Shown here in pieces: positions 9,236 through 18,590 of a stretch of DNA of 64,000 nucleotides. The notes beneath the pieces were generated by a model, which ran no database searches, had not been told where the DNA came from, and saw only the letters and a list, made by a program, of their open reading frames with translations. Each line of letters starts with the position of its first letter. The stretch's first letter is position 1. A program made the position numbers and the translations under genes. Source of the DNA: Clostridium zeae (lineage in GTDB: Bacteria > Bacillota > Clostridia > Clostridiales > Clostridiaceae); assembly GCF_017312485.1 (NCBI RefSeq), contig NZ_BMBA01000012.1, forward strand, positions 19,893 through 83,892, written 5' to 3'.

Positions 9236-9793
9236 TTAGCCCTTATCACACATAACTATATTAATCTTATGAACAACTTCTTCTGGTAAAGACTGTGTTA
9301 GCGCTCTCTCAAAAAGTTCATAATGATTAACACCATTTCTAACAAGATATTTTTCAATCATATCAACTTTATTTTCTCTTCCTGGCATTAATTGATATAA
9401 CACATACCAATCTTCTAAAGAACTTAACGGCAATATACCATTGTTTATATTTCTATATTCCACTATAGCTACTTCATCAATTTTTAGTCTATAATCTCCA
9501 TATTGGTGAGCAACACCAAAGTTGCACATTATATCAATTGATGTATCTCTTACTATATAAGTATAAAAATACTCAGTCAGATATGGATACTTTTTCTCTT
9601 TAGCTTGCTCCGTTCCAATCTTATCAAATATACCTTTTACCTTTATTATATCTTTCTCATCTATAACTATATCAATGTCATTAGGGCTATTAACTATTCC
9701 ATGGAAGTATAACAGTACTGATGACCCTATCATCCATCTTACTTTTTCCTTGTTAAGCTCGTCAGCAATAAAATATAAATCATCAAATTTCAA
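9236..9793 (-). CDS. Nucleotidyltransferase-fold protein
   Basis: 185-residue soluble protein with the Pol-beta nucleotidyltransferase signature: a GSS at residues 23-25 followed by DIDIVID around 38-44, the expected metal-binding acidic pattern, and a further acidic position in SIDIMCNF near 92. The family includes MNT-type and aminoglycoside-modifying enzymes; the substrate cannot be told from sequence. Its start overlaps the end of the DUF1361 membrane protein gene by 11 bases, so the two are co-translated. No HEPN partner is adjacent, so it does not look like a HEPN-MNT toxin system. Confidence 0.65.
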   Translation of the reverse strand: MKFDDLYFIADELNKEKVRWMIGSSVLLYFHGIVNSPNDIDIVIDEKDIIKVKGIFDKIGTEQAKEKKYPYLTEYFYTYIVRDTSIDIMCNFGVAHQYGDYRLKIDEVAIVEYRNINNGILPLSSLEDWYVLYQLMPGRENKVDMIEKYLVRNGVNHYELFERALTQSLPEEVVHKINIVMCDKG

Positions 9794-10517
9794 AATTCTC
9801 TTCTCCTTCTATAAAAATGTTATCTTTTCGTATAGCGTGATTTATTATGTATATAACAAAAGTAAATACGCCAAATAATATTGTAAAGTTAAAGCTCTTT
9901 TTATTAATGTTATTTACTAAAATAACTATTATATTCTTTGGATTAGTAATAACATCCCAACTATTCCACCTTATGAAACGTCCTAGATATATAGCAAAAC
10001 CACTTATCATATTTACCGAAAACACCATGACCCATGAAATTATCTTTCCATATCTTCTAGTAAATAATTGTTGAGCCTTATTCAAGGAAAGAAATCCCAC
10101 AACATATCCTAACCACGCCCCAATAGCAATATTAACAAAATCAACCCATATCTTAAAATTATCATTAAATAATATTTTATTGGTTGTTGCGTAATTTGGA
10201 TGGATAGGTTTAGCTAAAAAGTATTTATTACTGACTATGTGTATGAAGTCTGTAATCATATATGGAGAATTAGGATAAAACAATAGCCAAACTATCCACA
10301 ATATATAGTTTATAAAAATCACCTTACTAGCTTTATTTTCTTTATTTATCTTTATTATACTATCCATAACTTCTAAAGGAACCCAAGCCAAAAATAAATT
10401 CCATATCATAAATCTAGGACCTTTATAAGGACAAAAAATTACCCATAAAGAATATACTACTGTAACAATTCTTAGTATGTTTTTTGTAGTCATTATATCA
10501 TTTTTACTAGTATTCAA
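9783..10517 (-). CDS. DUF1361 family membrane protein
   Basis: 244-residue integral membrane protein with about six hydrophobic segments. It carries the DUF1361 hallmark WLLFYPNSPYMITDFIHI near residues 77-94 (pattern FPNxPYxxTDxxHL). Function is unknown in the family. It overlaps the nucleotidyltransferase gene by 11 bases. A 280-base gap with a terminator separates it from mccA. Ribosome binding is weak but the ATG at 10517 gives a natural N-terminus. Confidence 0.75.
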   Translation of the reverse strand: MNTSKNDIMTTKNILRIVTVVYSLWVIFCPYKGPRFMIWNLFLAWVPLEVMDSIIKINKENKASKVIFINYILWIVWLLFYPNSPYMITDFIHIVSNKYFLAKPIHPNYATTNKILFNDNFKIWVDFVNIAIGAWLGYVVGFLSLNKAQQLFTRRYGKIISWVMVFSVNMISGFAIYLGRFIRWNSWDVITNPKNIIVILVNNINKKSFNFTILFGVFTFVIYIINHAIRKDNIFIEGEENFEI

Positions 10518-10741
10518 GATATCACTCCAGTATATTTTAGTATTTTATTTATTAATTAAATTCTAAGCTAATAACATAAAGGCAGTGCCAAATTATTTAC
10601 TTAATTTAATTACTTTAATTACTTTTACATCTCTACAGTTAGCTTTAATAAATAGCTTATAAATAGACTATTTTATAATACATTATACATTAATAGATTA
10701 TTTATATGTTTACGTAATTATTAAAATTGGAAAATTTCGGA

Positions 10742-10780
10742 CAAAAAAATTACAGAAGTTATAAACCTTCTGTAATTTCT
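10742..10780 (-). terminator. Rho-independent terminator of the ubiG-mccB-mccA operon
   Basis: Hairpin AAATTACAGAAG / CTTCTGTAATTT with an eight-base loop and a run of seven T on the minus strand, 17 bases after the mccA stop. The remainder of 10518-10741 is AT-rich and shows no SAM-I (S-box) motif in either direction. Confidence 0.85.
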
Positions 10781-10796
10781 AATCATTATAAAGTTT

Positions 10797-11708
10797 TTAG
10801 TTATATATACCTTTACTTAGGTATCTATCCCCTCTATCAGGAAATATTGTAACTATATTTCCCTTATCTATAGTCTGAGCAAATTTCAACGCTGCCGAAA
10901 GCGCTGCCCCGGATGAACTTCCTACTATTATACCTTCCTTATATGCAAGTTCCTTTACTAATTTTAAGGACTCTTCATCGTTAATCTTTATTATCTGGTC
11001 AACTAAACTCATATCCATAGTTTTAGGTATAAAATCATTACCTATTCCTTCTATATTGTAGCATCCAGCTATTCCACCGCCCATAGTTGAACCTTCTGGA
11101 TCTGCTAATATTCCTTTTATATTTCCATTCTGCTCCTTAAGATACCTCACTACACCACTATAAGTACCACCACTACCAGCACCTGCTACCAAATAATCTA
11201 TATTTCCATCTAAGGCTTTGTATATTTCAGGCCCTGTAGTTTCATAATGAGCAAGAGGGTTATATATATTTTCAAACTGCTTAAAGCTAATAGAATTCTT
11301 TGTAGTCTTTAAAAGTTCTTCTGCTTTCTCAACTGCCCCTAACATGCCAAATTCTCTAGGAGTATTTATAACTTTAGCACCAAGCGCTCTCATAAGTACT
11401 TGTTTTTCCTCAGAAAACTTTGTAGGTACCACAAATATAATATTGTAGCCTTTATTAATTGCAGCCAAGGCAACCCCGAGCCCAGTGTTACCAGCAGTCG
11501 CTTCAATAATTGTATAGCCTTCTTTTAATAACCCTTTATCTTCAGCAGCTTTTATCATATACTCGCCAATTCTATCTTTTACACTTCCACCTGGATTGTA
11601 GTACTCCAATTTTGCAAATATATTTACGCCTTCTTTTAAATTAAAATGATTTAACTTAATAATAGGAGTATTTCCTATAAGCTCTCTTATATCATTTATA
11701 TATTCCAC
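10797..11708 (-). CDS. mccA: Cystathionine beta-synthase / O-acetylserine sulfhydrylase-type enzyme MccA
   Basis: PLP enzyme of the cysteine synthase/CBS fold II family, 303 residues. The PLP lysine is Lys44 in NPGGSVKDR, the phosphate cradle is GSGGTYSG near 177 and the C-terminal signature GSSSGAAL lies near 263. In Clostridium acetobutylicum the equivalent enzyme condenses homocysteine with serine or O-acetylserine to cystathionine. The start is a GTG behind GAGGGG. It is the last gene of the T-box-controlled operon and follows mccB by 39 bases. Alternative reading is plain cysteine synthase (CysK); the mccB neighbour favours the reverse transsulfuration role. Confidence 0.82.
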   Translation of the reverse strand: MEYINDIRELIGNTPIIKLNHFNLKEGVNIFAKLEYYNPGGSVKDRIGEYMIKAAEDKGLLKEGYTIIEATAGNTGLGVALAAINKGYNIIFVVPTKFSEEKQVLMRALGAKVINTPREFGMLGAVEKAEELLKTTKNSISFKQFENIYNPLAHYETTGPEIYKALDGNIDYLVAGAGSGGTYSGVVRYLKEQNGNIKGILADPEGSTMGGGIAGCYNIEGIGNDFIPKTMDMSLVDQIIKINDEESLKLVKELAYKEGIIVGSSSGAALSAALKFAQTIDKGNIVTIFPDRGDRYLSKGIYN

Positions 11709-11747
11709 ATTAATCCCCTCTTTAAATTGTTTATCAATAAGTATCTC

Positions 11748-12893
11748 TTATATCTTAGATTTATTTAAAGCACTCTGTATATCCTTAATTAAATCATCTT
11801 CACTTTCTATTCCTATTGAAAGTCTTATTAAGTTGTCAACTATTCCAACCTTTTGTCTGATTTCATATGGAATTGATCCATGAGTCATAGATGCTGGATG
11901 GCAAACTAGTGATTCCACTCCACCAAGACTTTCTCCAAAGGTTATTATATCTAGAGACTCAACAAATTTCTTATAATCATAACCCTCTTTAAGGACAAAA
12001 GATATAACTCCACCAAATCCACTTGCTTGCTTTTTATGAGTATCATGTCCTATATGACCTTCAAGTCCTGGATAAAAAACCTTATCTATTTCTTCTCTAT
12101 TACTTAAATATTTAGCTATAACATCTGCATTTTTGTTATGTCTATCCATCCTAACAGCTAAAGTTTTTATCCCTCTGATTAACAAGAAAGAATCAAAAGG
12201 AGCTAACACACCACCAGTTGAATTTTGTATAAAATGAAGTCTTTCACTTAACTCTTCATTATTAACAACAACTAAACCGGCTACCAAATCACTGTGCCCA
12301 CCTAGATACTTAGTAGCGCTATGAACTACTATATCAGCACCTAATTCTATAGGTCTTTGAAGGTATGGAGTCATAAAAGTATTGTCCACTACTGTTAGTA
12401 TTGAATTTTCCTTAGCTATTTTTGAAACTGCTTCAATATCAGTTATATCCATTAAAGGGTTAGTTGGAGTTTCTATAAATATAGCTTTTACCTTATCATC
12501 TATATTTGCTCTAATTTCTTCAAGATCAGTTGTATTAACTATACCGTAGCTTATATCAAAATTCTTAAATACTTTATCAAGAACTCTGAAAGTTCCACCA
12601 TAAAGATTGTTTGATATAAGAAGCTTATCTCCTGATTTAAACAGTGAAACAACTGCTGTTATTGCTGCCATTCCAGAAGCAAAGGCATAGCCTGCATATC
12701 CTCTTTCCAATTCAGATATTAATTTTTCTACAGCTTCTCTAGTTGGATTTCCAGTTCTTGAATATTCATATCCTTTATTTACACCAAATCCAGTTTGTTT
12801 ATATGTTGAAGTTTGAAATATAGGCACATTAACTGCTCCTGTTCTTTCGTCTCCATCTATTCCTCCGTGTATTAACAATGATTCAAAATTCAT
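11748..12893 (-). CDS. mccB: Cystathionine gamma-lyase MccB (Cys/Met metabolism PLP enzyme)
   Basis: 381-residue PLP enzyme of the Cys/Met metabolism family that would split cystathionine into cysteine, 2-oxobutyrate and ammonia. The PLP lysine is Lys195 in SATKYLGGHSD; YEYSRTGNPTR at 43-53 and SLGGVESL near 329 are the other family signatures. It lies in ubiG-mccB-mccA, which supports lyase rather than cystathionine gamma-synthase activity; sequence alone cannot separate the two. A ribosome binding site AGGAGG precedes the ATG. The 229-base gap to ubiG contains a hairpin at 13024-13109. Confidence 0.82.
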   Translation of the reverse strand: MNFESLLIHGGIDGDERTGAVNVPIFQTSTYKQTGFGVNKGYEYSRTGNPTREAVEKLISELERGYAGYAFASGMAAITAVVSLFKSGDKLLISNNLYGGTFRVLDKVFKNFDISYGIVNTTDLEEIRANIDDKVKAIFIETPTNPLMDITDIEAVSKIAKENSILTVVDNTFMTPYLQRPIELGADIVVHSATKYLGGHSDLVAGLVVVNNEELSERLHFIQNSTGGVLAPFDSFLLIRGIKTLAVRMDRHNKNADVIAKYLSNREEIDKVFYPGLEGHIGHDTHKKQASGFGGVISFVLKEGYDYKKFVESLDIITFGESLGGVESLVCHPASMTHGSIPYEIRQKVGIVDNLIRLSIGIESEDDLIKDIQSALNKSKI

Positions 12894-13023
12894 ATCTATT
12901 TCCTCCTAATTTTTAAGTATCCTTGTACATCAATTTTTAGCACAAGAGTAAGTATCTTATTTATTATATTTTTATATTATAAAAAAGTTGCTGAAGCGCT
13001 CCTTTTCAGTGAATTTTTTTAGG

Positions 13024-13109
13024 TATGTACCACTTCATCAAGCAGAATTTTAAGATTTCAATCTAATTTAATTAAATTTACTACTGCCAATATATCGAAG
13101 TGGTACATA
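13024..13109. repeat. Long intergenic hairpin inside the ubiG-mccB gap
   Basis: Perfect 13-bp arms TATGTACCACTTC (13024-13036) and GAAGTGGTACATA (13097-13109) enclose about 60 AT-rich bases. No U-tract follows on the minus strand, so read-through to mccB is possible. The arm shares ACCACTTC with the elements at 18366 and 20829 but the interior differs. Confidence 0.6.
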
Positions 13110-13122
13110 TTTTACTTTACAT

Positions 13123-13749
13123 TTATTTTTTAATTGCTGTTGCCATAAATATACCTGGATTGGTGAATTCACCCTTGCTTGAATAGCCTTCGCATCTTAG
13201 CCCAGTATCCTCTATCTTTATAGATGTGAATCCAGCACTCTCTAACCATTGTCTAATCTGCTCTTCAGTAAAGCCTAACCATTCGTCATACATCTCTTCT
13301 CTAGCCCATTCGCCATTATGCTGATATACATCAGATATCAAAACAGTTCCGTTTTGCTTTAATACTCTATACATTTCTTTTATAGCTTTCTCTGCATCTA
13401 CTATATGATGTAAAGCCATATTTATAAAAACTCCATCTATTGATTCATCAAATAGCGCTAAGTCATCTAAGGAAGATTTTATTGGATAAATATTTTTAAG
13501 TCCTACAGCGTTGGCTGAAGCTTTTAGTTCCTTTAGCATATTATATGATCTGTCTAAGGAGAACACCATAGCTGATTCTCTAGCAAGTCCCAATGAAACA
13601 AATCCTGTTCCACATCCTAAATCAGCTACCACTTTATCTTTAATATCAAACTTCGCTACTATTCTATCTCTTACCTCATCCTTGAAATACTCACTCCTCA
13701 TAGTATTCCACTTATTTGCTATACTATCAAAATACTGATTAGAATTCAT
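13123..13749 (-). CDS. ubiG: SAM-dependent methyltransferase (UbiG-like) of the sulfur operon
   Basis: 208-residue class I methyltransferase with motif I DLGCGTG at residues 43-49 and the acidic loop LDRSYNML after it. I place the start at the ATG 13749, which has AAAGGAG eight bases upstream; the TTG 18 bases further upstream lies in front of that site. In C. acetobutylicum the same gene heads the ubiG-mccB-mccA operon and is thought to act in the methionine-to-cysteine route; despite the name it is not a ubiquinone enzyme in this setting. The Cys T-box leader lies directly upstream. Confidence 0.8.
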   Translation of the reverse strand: MNSNQYFDSIANKWNTMRSEYFKDEVRDRIVAKFDIKDKVVADLGCGTGFVSLGLARESAMVFSLDRSYNMLKELKASANAVGLKNIYPIKSSLDDLALFDESIDGVFINMALHHIVDAEKAIKEMYRVLKQNGTVLISDVYQHNGEWAREEMYDEWLGFTEEQIRQWLESAGFTSIKIEDTGLRCEGYSSKGEFTNPGIFMATAIKK

Positions 13750-13847
13750 AATATTTTCTCCTTTCAAAATAAAATTATTATCTCAACAACTATAATTTTT
13801 CTTATACATGGATAACGAAAAAACATTAAATAGATCCTTTATACATT

Positions 13848-14150
13848 AAAAAAACTCCCACCTCTAACATATATAGAGGCAGAAGTATATTCCGCGGTTC
13901 CACTCTAATTAACCCTAAATTAAACTCTAAGGTTATCTCCGAATTCAGGTACTTTACACCATACCCTAACGCTTTAACGAGCGTACCCGCTGCCGTCTAC
14001 TATAGTTCGAGGCAGAGCTCAAAGATGCATTCACATAAGGTTTACTAAAAATCTCTTTCAGCCAAGGAGATCTATCTCTGATAGCTAATCTTATGTTACT
14101 ATTTCTTATCACAGCAATTTCCTATTAATCTTATCAACTTTCTAGGTTAT
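13848..14150 (-). promoter_or_regulatory. T-box leader, cysteine-specific
   Basis: On the minus strand the T-box sequence AGAGTGGAACCGCG lies at 13906-13893. Upstream is a Stem I with the distal GCTGAAAGAG loop and a specifier segment GAATGCATC, whose codon UGC (14029-14027) is Cys. The T-box UGGA predicts a U discriminator base, as tRNA-Cys has; this agrees with the specifier. A 13-bp terminator stem (ACTTCTGCCTCTA / TAGAGGTGGGAGT) followed by seven T at 13886-13848 is the default off structure. Uncharged tRNA-Cys should therefore turn on ubiG-mccB-mccA. Confidence 0.93.
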
Positions 14151-14156
14151 ATTATT

Positions 14157-14185
14157 ATAATATGCTGACCCTTTAATTTTGTCAA
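14157..14185 (-). promoter_or_regulatory. Sigma-A promoter for the T-box operon
   Basis: Minus-strand TTGACA (14185-14180) and TATTAT (14162-14157) are spaced by 17 bases, giving a start near 14150 just before Stem I. It overlaps the end of the neighbouring gene's 3' flank by a few bases only. Confidence 0.8.
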
Positions 14186-14202
14186 TAAAAAATATTGAAA
14201 TT

Positions 14203-16695
14203 TTAATTTTCATTTAGATATTGATTGCCAAATAGCAAATCATATTGTATAACCTTATAATCCTTTACTAGCTGTTCACTTTGAATATCTTTTCCATTTA
14301 AGTAACTTTGTAAATAAGGATGTTCCTTACTCAACTGATCTAGTATATTAAAATATACGGGATAAGATACACCAGCTTCTTTTAATATATGTAAGGACAA
14401 TTGAGCTGGAGATATTTTTGAAGCTAGTGTGGGAATTTCTTTATAGTTAGACCATATTGCTAAAGGTGTACTATAACTATTAATATCACTATCTATTTTC
14501 TCTTTATCATTAAAATAATTAAGAGAATTATACACATCATATACTCCTATTGGCCTACCCAATCTTGGCAGATGATCTCCAAAATAATAAACCAATGTAG
14601 GTTTATCAGAAGTTTTCAAAGTATTAATAAGCTTTCCAAAGGCTCTATCAGCATCATAAATCCCTGATGCATAGTTACTTAGAATGGACATCTCAGCTTC
14701 ATTCAAATTTTTTGATGATGTGTTAACCTCTAGCTTGCTATATTCATTATAGTAAGGATCATGATTCTGCATAGTTACTGCAAATATAAACTTAGGATTA
14801 TCTCCAGACGATACTTGTTTTAGTATCATATCCATTACTTTTTCATCAGCTACATTAGTACCTTTTAAATCCTTTTCTTTATCAAAACCATCTATATCTA
14901 TAAATCTATTGAACCCCATATATTTATACACCTTATCTCTATTATAAAAAGTTTTATCATTAGGATGTATAGCGATAGTATCATAATCATTTTTATCAAA
15001 AACATTAGCAATGCTAGGGGTTGGTCGCCTCAAATATACATTATAAGGTATTACTCCCGGGTTAATGAAATAGTTACTTAATCCCGTTAAAACTTCAAAT
15101 TCTACCTTTGCTGTTTTTCCACCAAATACTGGGGATACTATAGATCCCTTAATATCTTTTTTTACATTCTCCACTATATCTTTATCAAAATCAACTCCCT
15201 TAAGTTGTGTAGCATCCCAAAAACTCTCACTCATAATAACTATCACATTAGGTTTTATATTCACCTCCGAAGAAACCTTCATATCCTTATATTTGCTTAG
15301 CTTATCTATCACACTATTAATACTCTCCTTAGAATATCCTTTTGGTTTATCAGATATATATTCATCATAATCTTGTATGAGAAAGAAGTTTTCAACAAAT
15401 AGACCATTACTTGCCGCTTCTACTTTGCCTGTATACCATGACTTACCGATACTTAAATCAGATGAATATTTTTCATTATTTAATATGTGTACTTGCATCG
15501 CTAATATTACTAAAGCTAAAATCAGCATATTAAACCTTAGCTTAGGTTTTAAGCTTTTCACAATAAGTTTTCTAAATTTGATCGCCAGCATAATTAATAG
15601 AATAAAGCCCAATGTTATTCCTATAACGATTTGATAATTAATATATCTAATTCCAATCATAAATACATCTTTCATTAGATATACTTCCCATGGATAAAAG
15701 GGTTCATCAAAAAAACTCAGTTTAACTATATTTGCAATAAAAATAATACTAATTGATAAATAAAATATAATCCTACCTAAGTTTTCTCCTAATAAAGAGA
15801 TTATCACTATATATACCATAAGCAGAATCATAAGGTTTATTAATTCATGCATATTAAGAAATTTATTTAAGTCAGTAATTAATTGTTTAATTAAAATACA
15901 GTCGCTAAAATAGACTATAAAAACTGCAAAAATCAATTTCAAATTTATTGATAGAATTATATTTTTTTTATGTTCATTTGATAAATCTGTGACATATAAT
16001 TTTCTTTTTTGTATACTGCTAAAAATTCTATAAGCTAGATACGATGAAGAAACACATAAACTACTATATATAAACCAAATAAATAGAGTTAGTATTAGAG
16101 TCTTTATATCATTGTTATATATTCTAAATATAGATATATTCTGAACAACACTATACGAACCTTCTATTCTGAAAATGCAATTAAGAAAGAATACATCGAA
16201 AGGTATACAAAATGCAATTAAGATATCTTGCAGTATACTTTTACTAGAAAAACCATCCTGTGAAATATATCCTAATAAGTAGATAGGATAAAATACTATT
16301 GTAAATAAAGGAAGATCTATATACATTAACGAAGCTAGATATATGGTTACAATGCTAGTGATAAAGGTTATTAAAAAAAGCTCTCTACTTTTGTCCGTAA
16401 CCTTGGTTATAAAGTACCATATAGCATATGATATTAAAAATAAATTAGAAAAGTATAAATTATTATACCCTACTAATACATTTAGCAATATACTCAACAA
16501 TAACATGAATGCTATGAGCTTTTTATTTAAACATAATCCTACCGTCCCCACCATAAACGTTAGAACTATCTCAGCTGCTATAATAAATAAAATTGTATTT
16601 GTATCAGTAATATTAAAAAATTTTATATATGATATACTGAAAAACAAAAAAGATATAATTAAATTTTTTATATTTGCTCTTATCCAAGTTACCAT
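14203..16695 (-). CDS. LTA synthase-family membrane sulfatase
   Basis: 830-residue polytopic protein. The first ~410 residues contain many hydrophobic helices; the C-terminal half is an extracellular sulfatase/alkaline phosphatase fold of the LtaS type. Visible active-site motifs are VIVIMSESFWD near 465, the nucleophile-type threonine in GGKTAKVEFEVLTG near 525, and YFGDHLPRLG near 715. Such enzymes move glycerol phosphate or phosphoethanolamine onto cell-surface polymers. It has more membrane segments than the standard five of LtaS, so it may be a related phosphotransferase rather than LtaS itself. The gene is monocistronic. Confidence 0.82.
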   Translation of the reverse strand: MVTWIRANIKNLIISFLFFSISYIKFFNITDTNTILFIIAAEIVLTFMVGTVGLCLNKKLIAFMLLLSILLNVLVGYNNLYFSNLFLISYAIWYFITKVTDKSRELFLITFITSIVTIYLASLMYIDLPLFTIVFYPIYLLGYISQDGFSSKSILQDILIAFCIPFDVFFLNCIFRIEGSYSVVQNISIFRIYNNDIKTLILTLFIWFIYSSLCVSSSYLAYRIFSSIQKRKLYVTDLSNEHKKNIILSINLKLIFAVFIVYFSDCILIKQLITDLNKFLNMHELINLMILLMVYIVIISLLGENLGRIIFYLSISIIFIANIVKLSFFDEPFYPWEVYLMKDVFMIGIRYINYQIVIGITLGFILLIMLAIKFRKLIVKSLKPKLRFNMLILALVILAMQVHILNNEKYSSDLSIGKSWYTGKVEAASNGLFVENFFLIQDYDEYISDKPKGYSKESINSVIDKLSKYKDMKVSSEVNIKPNVIVIMSESFWDATQLKGVDFDKDIVENVKKDIKGSIVSPVFGGKTAKVEFEVLTGLSNYFINPGVIPYNVYLRRPTPSIANVFDKNDYDTIAIHPNDKTFYNRDKVYKYMGFNRFIDIDGFDKEKDLKGTNVADEKVMDMILKQVSSGDNPKFIFAVTMQNHDPYYNEYSKLEVNTSSKNLNEAEMSILSNYASGIYDADRAFGKLINTLKTSDKPTLVYYFGDHLPRLGRPIGVYDVYNSLNYFNDKEKIDSDINSYSTPLAIWSNYKEIPTLASKISPAQLSLHILKEAGVSYPVYFNILDQLSKEHPYLQSYLNGKDIQSEQLVKDYKVIQYDLLFGNQYLNEN

Positions 16696-16810
16696 TCATA
16701 AAGCACTCCTTTTTTATAACTTCCTCTATATAAAGTGCCCAACTATAACATTATTATCCATTGAAACTCACATATAATATCCAATTCATTTTATACTTTC
16801 ATATACAGTA

Positions 16811-16845
16811 AAAAAATCGCTAAGTAATCTCTTAGCGATTTTTTG
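16811..16845 (-). terminator. Bidirectional rho-independent terminator
   Basis: Hairpin ATCGCTAAG / CTTAGCGAT with six-base loop and A/T runs on both sides, 75 bases downstream of the VanW-family gene and upstream of the sulfatase gene. Confidence 0.88.
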
Positions 16846-16920
16846 TTCATTTAGCTTTCTCAATATACATGAAGAAAGCTTTACAATCTATATATTTTTC
16901 TTTATTTAAATTACTTCCCA

Positions 16921-18303
16921 TTATTCTCTTTTAGTACCCACACGTCTTACCCCATCTTTTTTAACATAGGTATCATAAGCTACAGCTTCCCTTGCTACTT
17001 CCTTCCCATTTTCATAAGTAACCAGATAAGATCTGACCTTATAACCGTCAATGGGCTTTTCATCCATTACTACTTGACCCTCTGGCAGACTTGGATCATT
17101 TACTTCAGTAACCTTAGCTGTGGTTACAGTAGGTGCATCTGATACCAAGTCGTATCTCTTTCCACCCAATCCAGCTTTATTACCATATATATTAAAACTT
17201 ACAGTTCTTCCACTTATCACAGCTTCTATATAAATAGGAAAATCATACGTGTTTTTGAACTTATAATCTAGATATCCCCAAGTCACTGTGGCATCAAGCC
17301 CAAGAGGTGAATAAGTCGCTTTAAAAGAATGATTGTGCCTCTCCACTGCTTTAAGATTAGCCCTCATTGCAGCCCTATACAGGGTTGTAGATACTTGACA
17401 TATGCCACCTCCTACGTCATCAACTACTTCATTGTTTTTATAAATCGGCGCCTCCCTGTAACCCTTTTCGTAAGTCCTTTCACCTAATGTTGCATTATAA
17501 CTAAAAGTATCTCCTGGCATAACTATTTTTCCATTGCAAGCCTTTGCAGCTATTGCTATATTATTAGCTCTAGCTTCTGTTGAGGTCGAATAGTCTGTTG
17601 AAAAGGAAGACAAAACACCATCTATTTTGGACAGCTGCTCTTTATTAATTTTGGCATTAGCTACTTGTATCTCACCATCAACCACTATATCCTTATTCCA
17701 AGATCCAGTTAATGCTTCTTTCAAATTTTTATCTAGTAATTCTTTATTTAAAACAACTCCAGCTTGATCTTCATTTATTTTTATTGCCTTATTTATTATA
17801 TTAATTGAAGCATCTTTAGGTTTTCTATCAATCTTAGAAGCAATATTTTTCTCAAATTTATTTAATTCTTCACTATCATACTTAAAATTCATATTTATAT
17901 TAGTTACTGTATAGCTTTTTATCAACTTTTTCTTAGCAAGAAGCCTTTTATCTTTTCCATATTTAATAGCTTCGTTCACAGCAGCTTCTATATCGTACTG
18001 TGGGTTTATTGTTTTATAGTCTAATTGAAATTTCTTGTCCTGAACTTTTACAATTATTTTTTTATCATCCGTAAACTTTCTCAGTTCATCATTTAATAAC
18101 TGCACCGCTTCTGCCTTTGATTTTCCTGATAAATCAATTCCTTCTATTCTTACTCCACTATATACTTTACTATCCCATTGCTTTACGTAATTCTCTATCG
18201 AATACCAATATGTAATAGCTGAGGCTACGACAACAATTACACCTGTAGCAGCAGCAACTACTAAGGACTTCCTACTACTATTTTTTTTAGCTCTGCTTAG
18301 CAT
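16921..18303 (-). CDS. VanW-family cell-wall protein with PG-binding-like and G5-like domains
   Basis: 460-residue single-pass membrane protein facing the cell wall. A cytoplasmic N-terminus is followed by a helix VVAAATGVIVVVASAITYWY (about residues 15-35), two putative peptidoglycan-binding-4 repeats (YSGVRIEGIDLSGKSKAEA begins the first), the VanW domain (GGGICQVSTTLYRAA near 300), and a C-terminal G5-like domain ending GVRRVGTK. I use the ATG at 18303 because ACGGAGGAAA lies just before it; the GTG at 18330 lies upstream of that site. Members are common in spore-forming Firmicutes; the role is unknown. A structured repeat (18366-18460) lies in the leader. Confidence 0.85.
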   Translation of the reverse strand: MLSRAKKNSSRKSLVVAAATGVIVVVASAITYWYSIENYVKQWDSKVYSGVRIEGIDLSGKSKAEAVQLLNDELRKFTDDKKIIVKVQDKKFQLDYKTINPQYDIEAAVNEAIKYGKDKRLLAKKKLIKSYTVTNINMNFKYDSEELNKFEKNIASKIDRKPKDASINIINKAIKINEDQAGVVLNKELLDKNLKEALTGSWNKDIVVDGEIQVANAKINKEQLSKIDGVLSSFSTDYSTSTEARANNIAIAAKACNGKIVMPGDTFSYNATLGERTYEKGYREAPIYKNNEVVDDVGGGICQVSTTLYRAAMRANLKAVERHNHSFKATYSPLGLDATVTWGYLDYKFKNTYDFPIYIEAVISGRTVSFNIYGNKAGLGGKRYDLVSDAPTVTTAKVTEVNDPSLPEGQVVMDEKPIDGYKVRSYLVTYENGKEVAREAVAYDTYVKKDGVRRVGTKRE

Positions 18304-18365
18304 ATAATTTTCCTCCGTTGGTTCGGCCACAAGGTTTCAAATTAAATCATTATGCTCGATATATA

Positions 18366-18460
18366 GATGAACCACTTCCTAATTTAGCTTATATTTTCAA
18401 ACTCTCCTCTCAGAACCTAGATGAGCTTTGAAAATAGATTTCGGATTGAAGTATTTCATC
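18366..18460. repeat. Structured repeat family Q, copy 1
   Basis: About 95 bases with outer arms GATGAACCACTTC / GAAGTATTTCATC and an inner stem TTTTCAAA / TTTGAAAA around a conserved loop. The sequence matches 20829-20923 over its whole length with roughly 85 percent identity, and changes in the stems keep pairing through G-U. Both copies lie just upstream of a minus-strand gene. Confidence 0.75.
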
Positions 18461-18590
18461 TTTAGGAACCTTTTAAGACTTTTTTACGAAACACAAACTT
18501 CTTTTGAAACAATATTACCTGTATGTAATATTATTACAGAACTTAAGAGAAAAATATTCCTTAAAGGTAGATTTATAATTTGACACTTAC

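Noticed and set aside
9236..10517. Nucleotidyltransferase plus membrane protein as a toxin-antitoxin or defence pair
   Set aside because: No HEPN-type partner; DUF1361 proteins occur widely without such partners, and both genes look ordinary.
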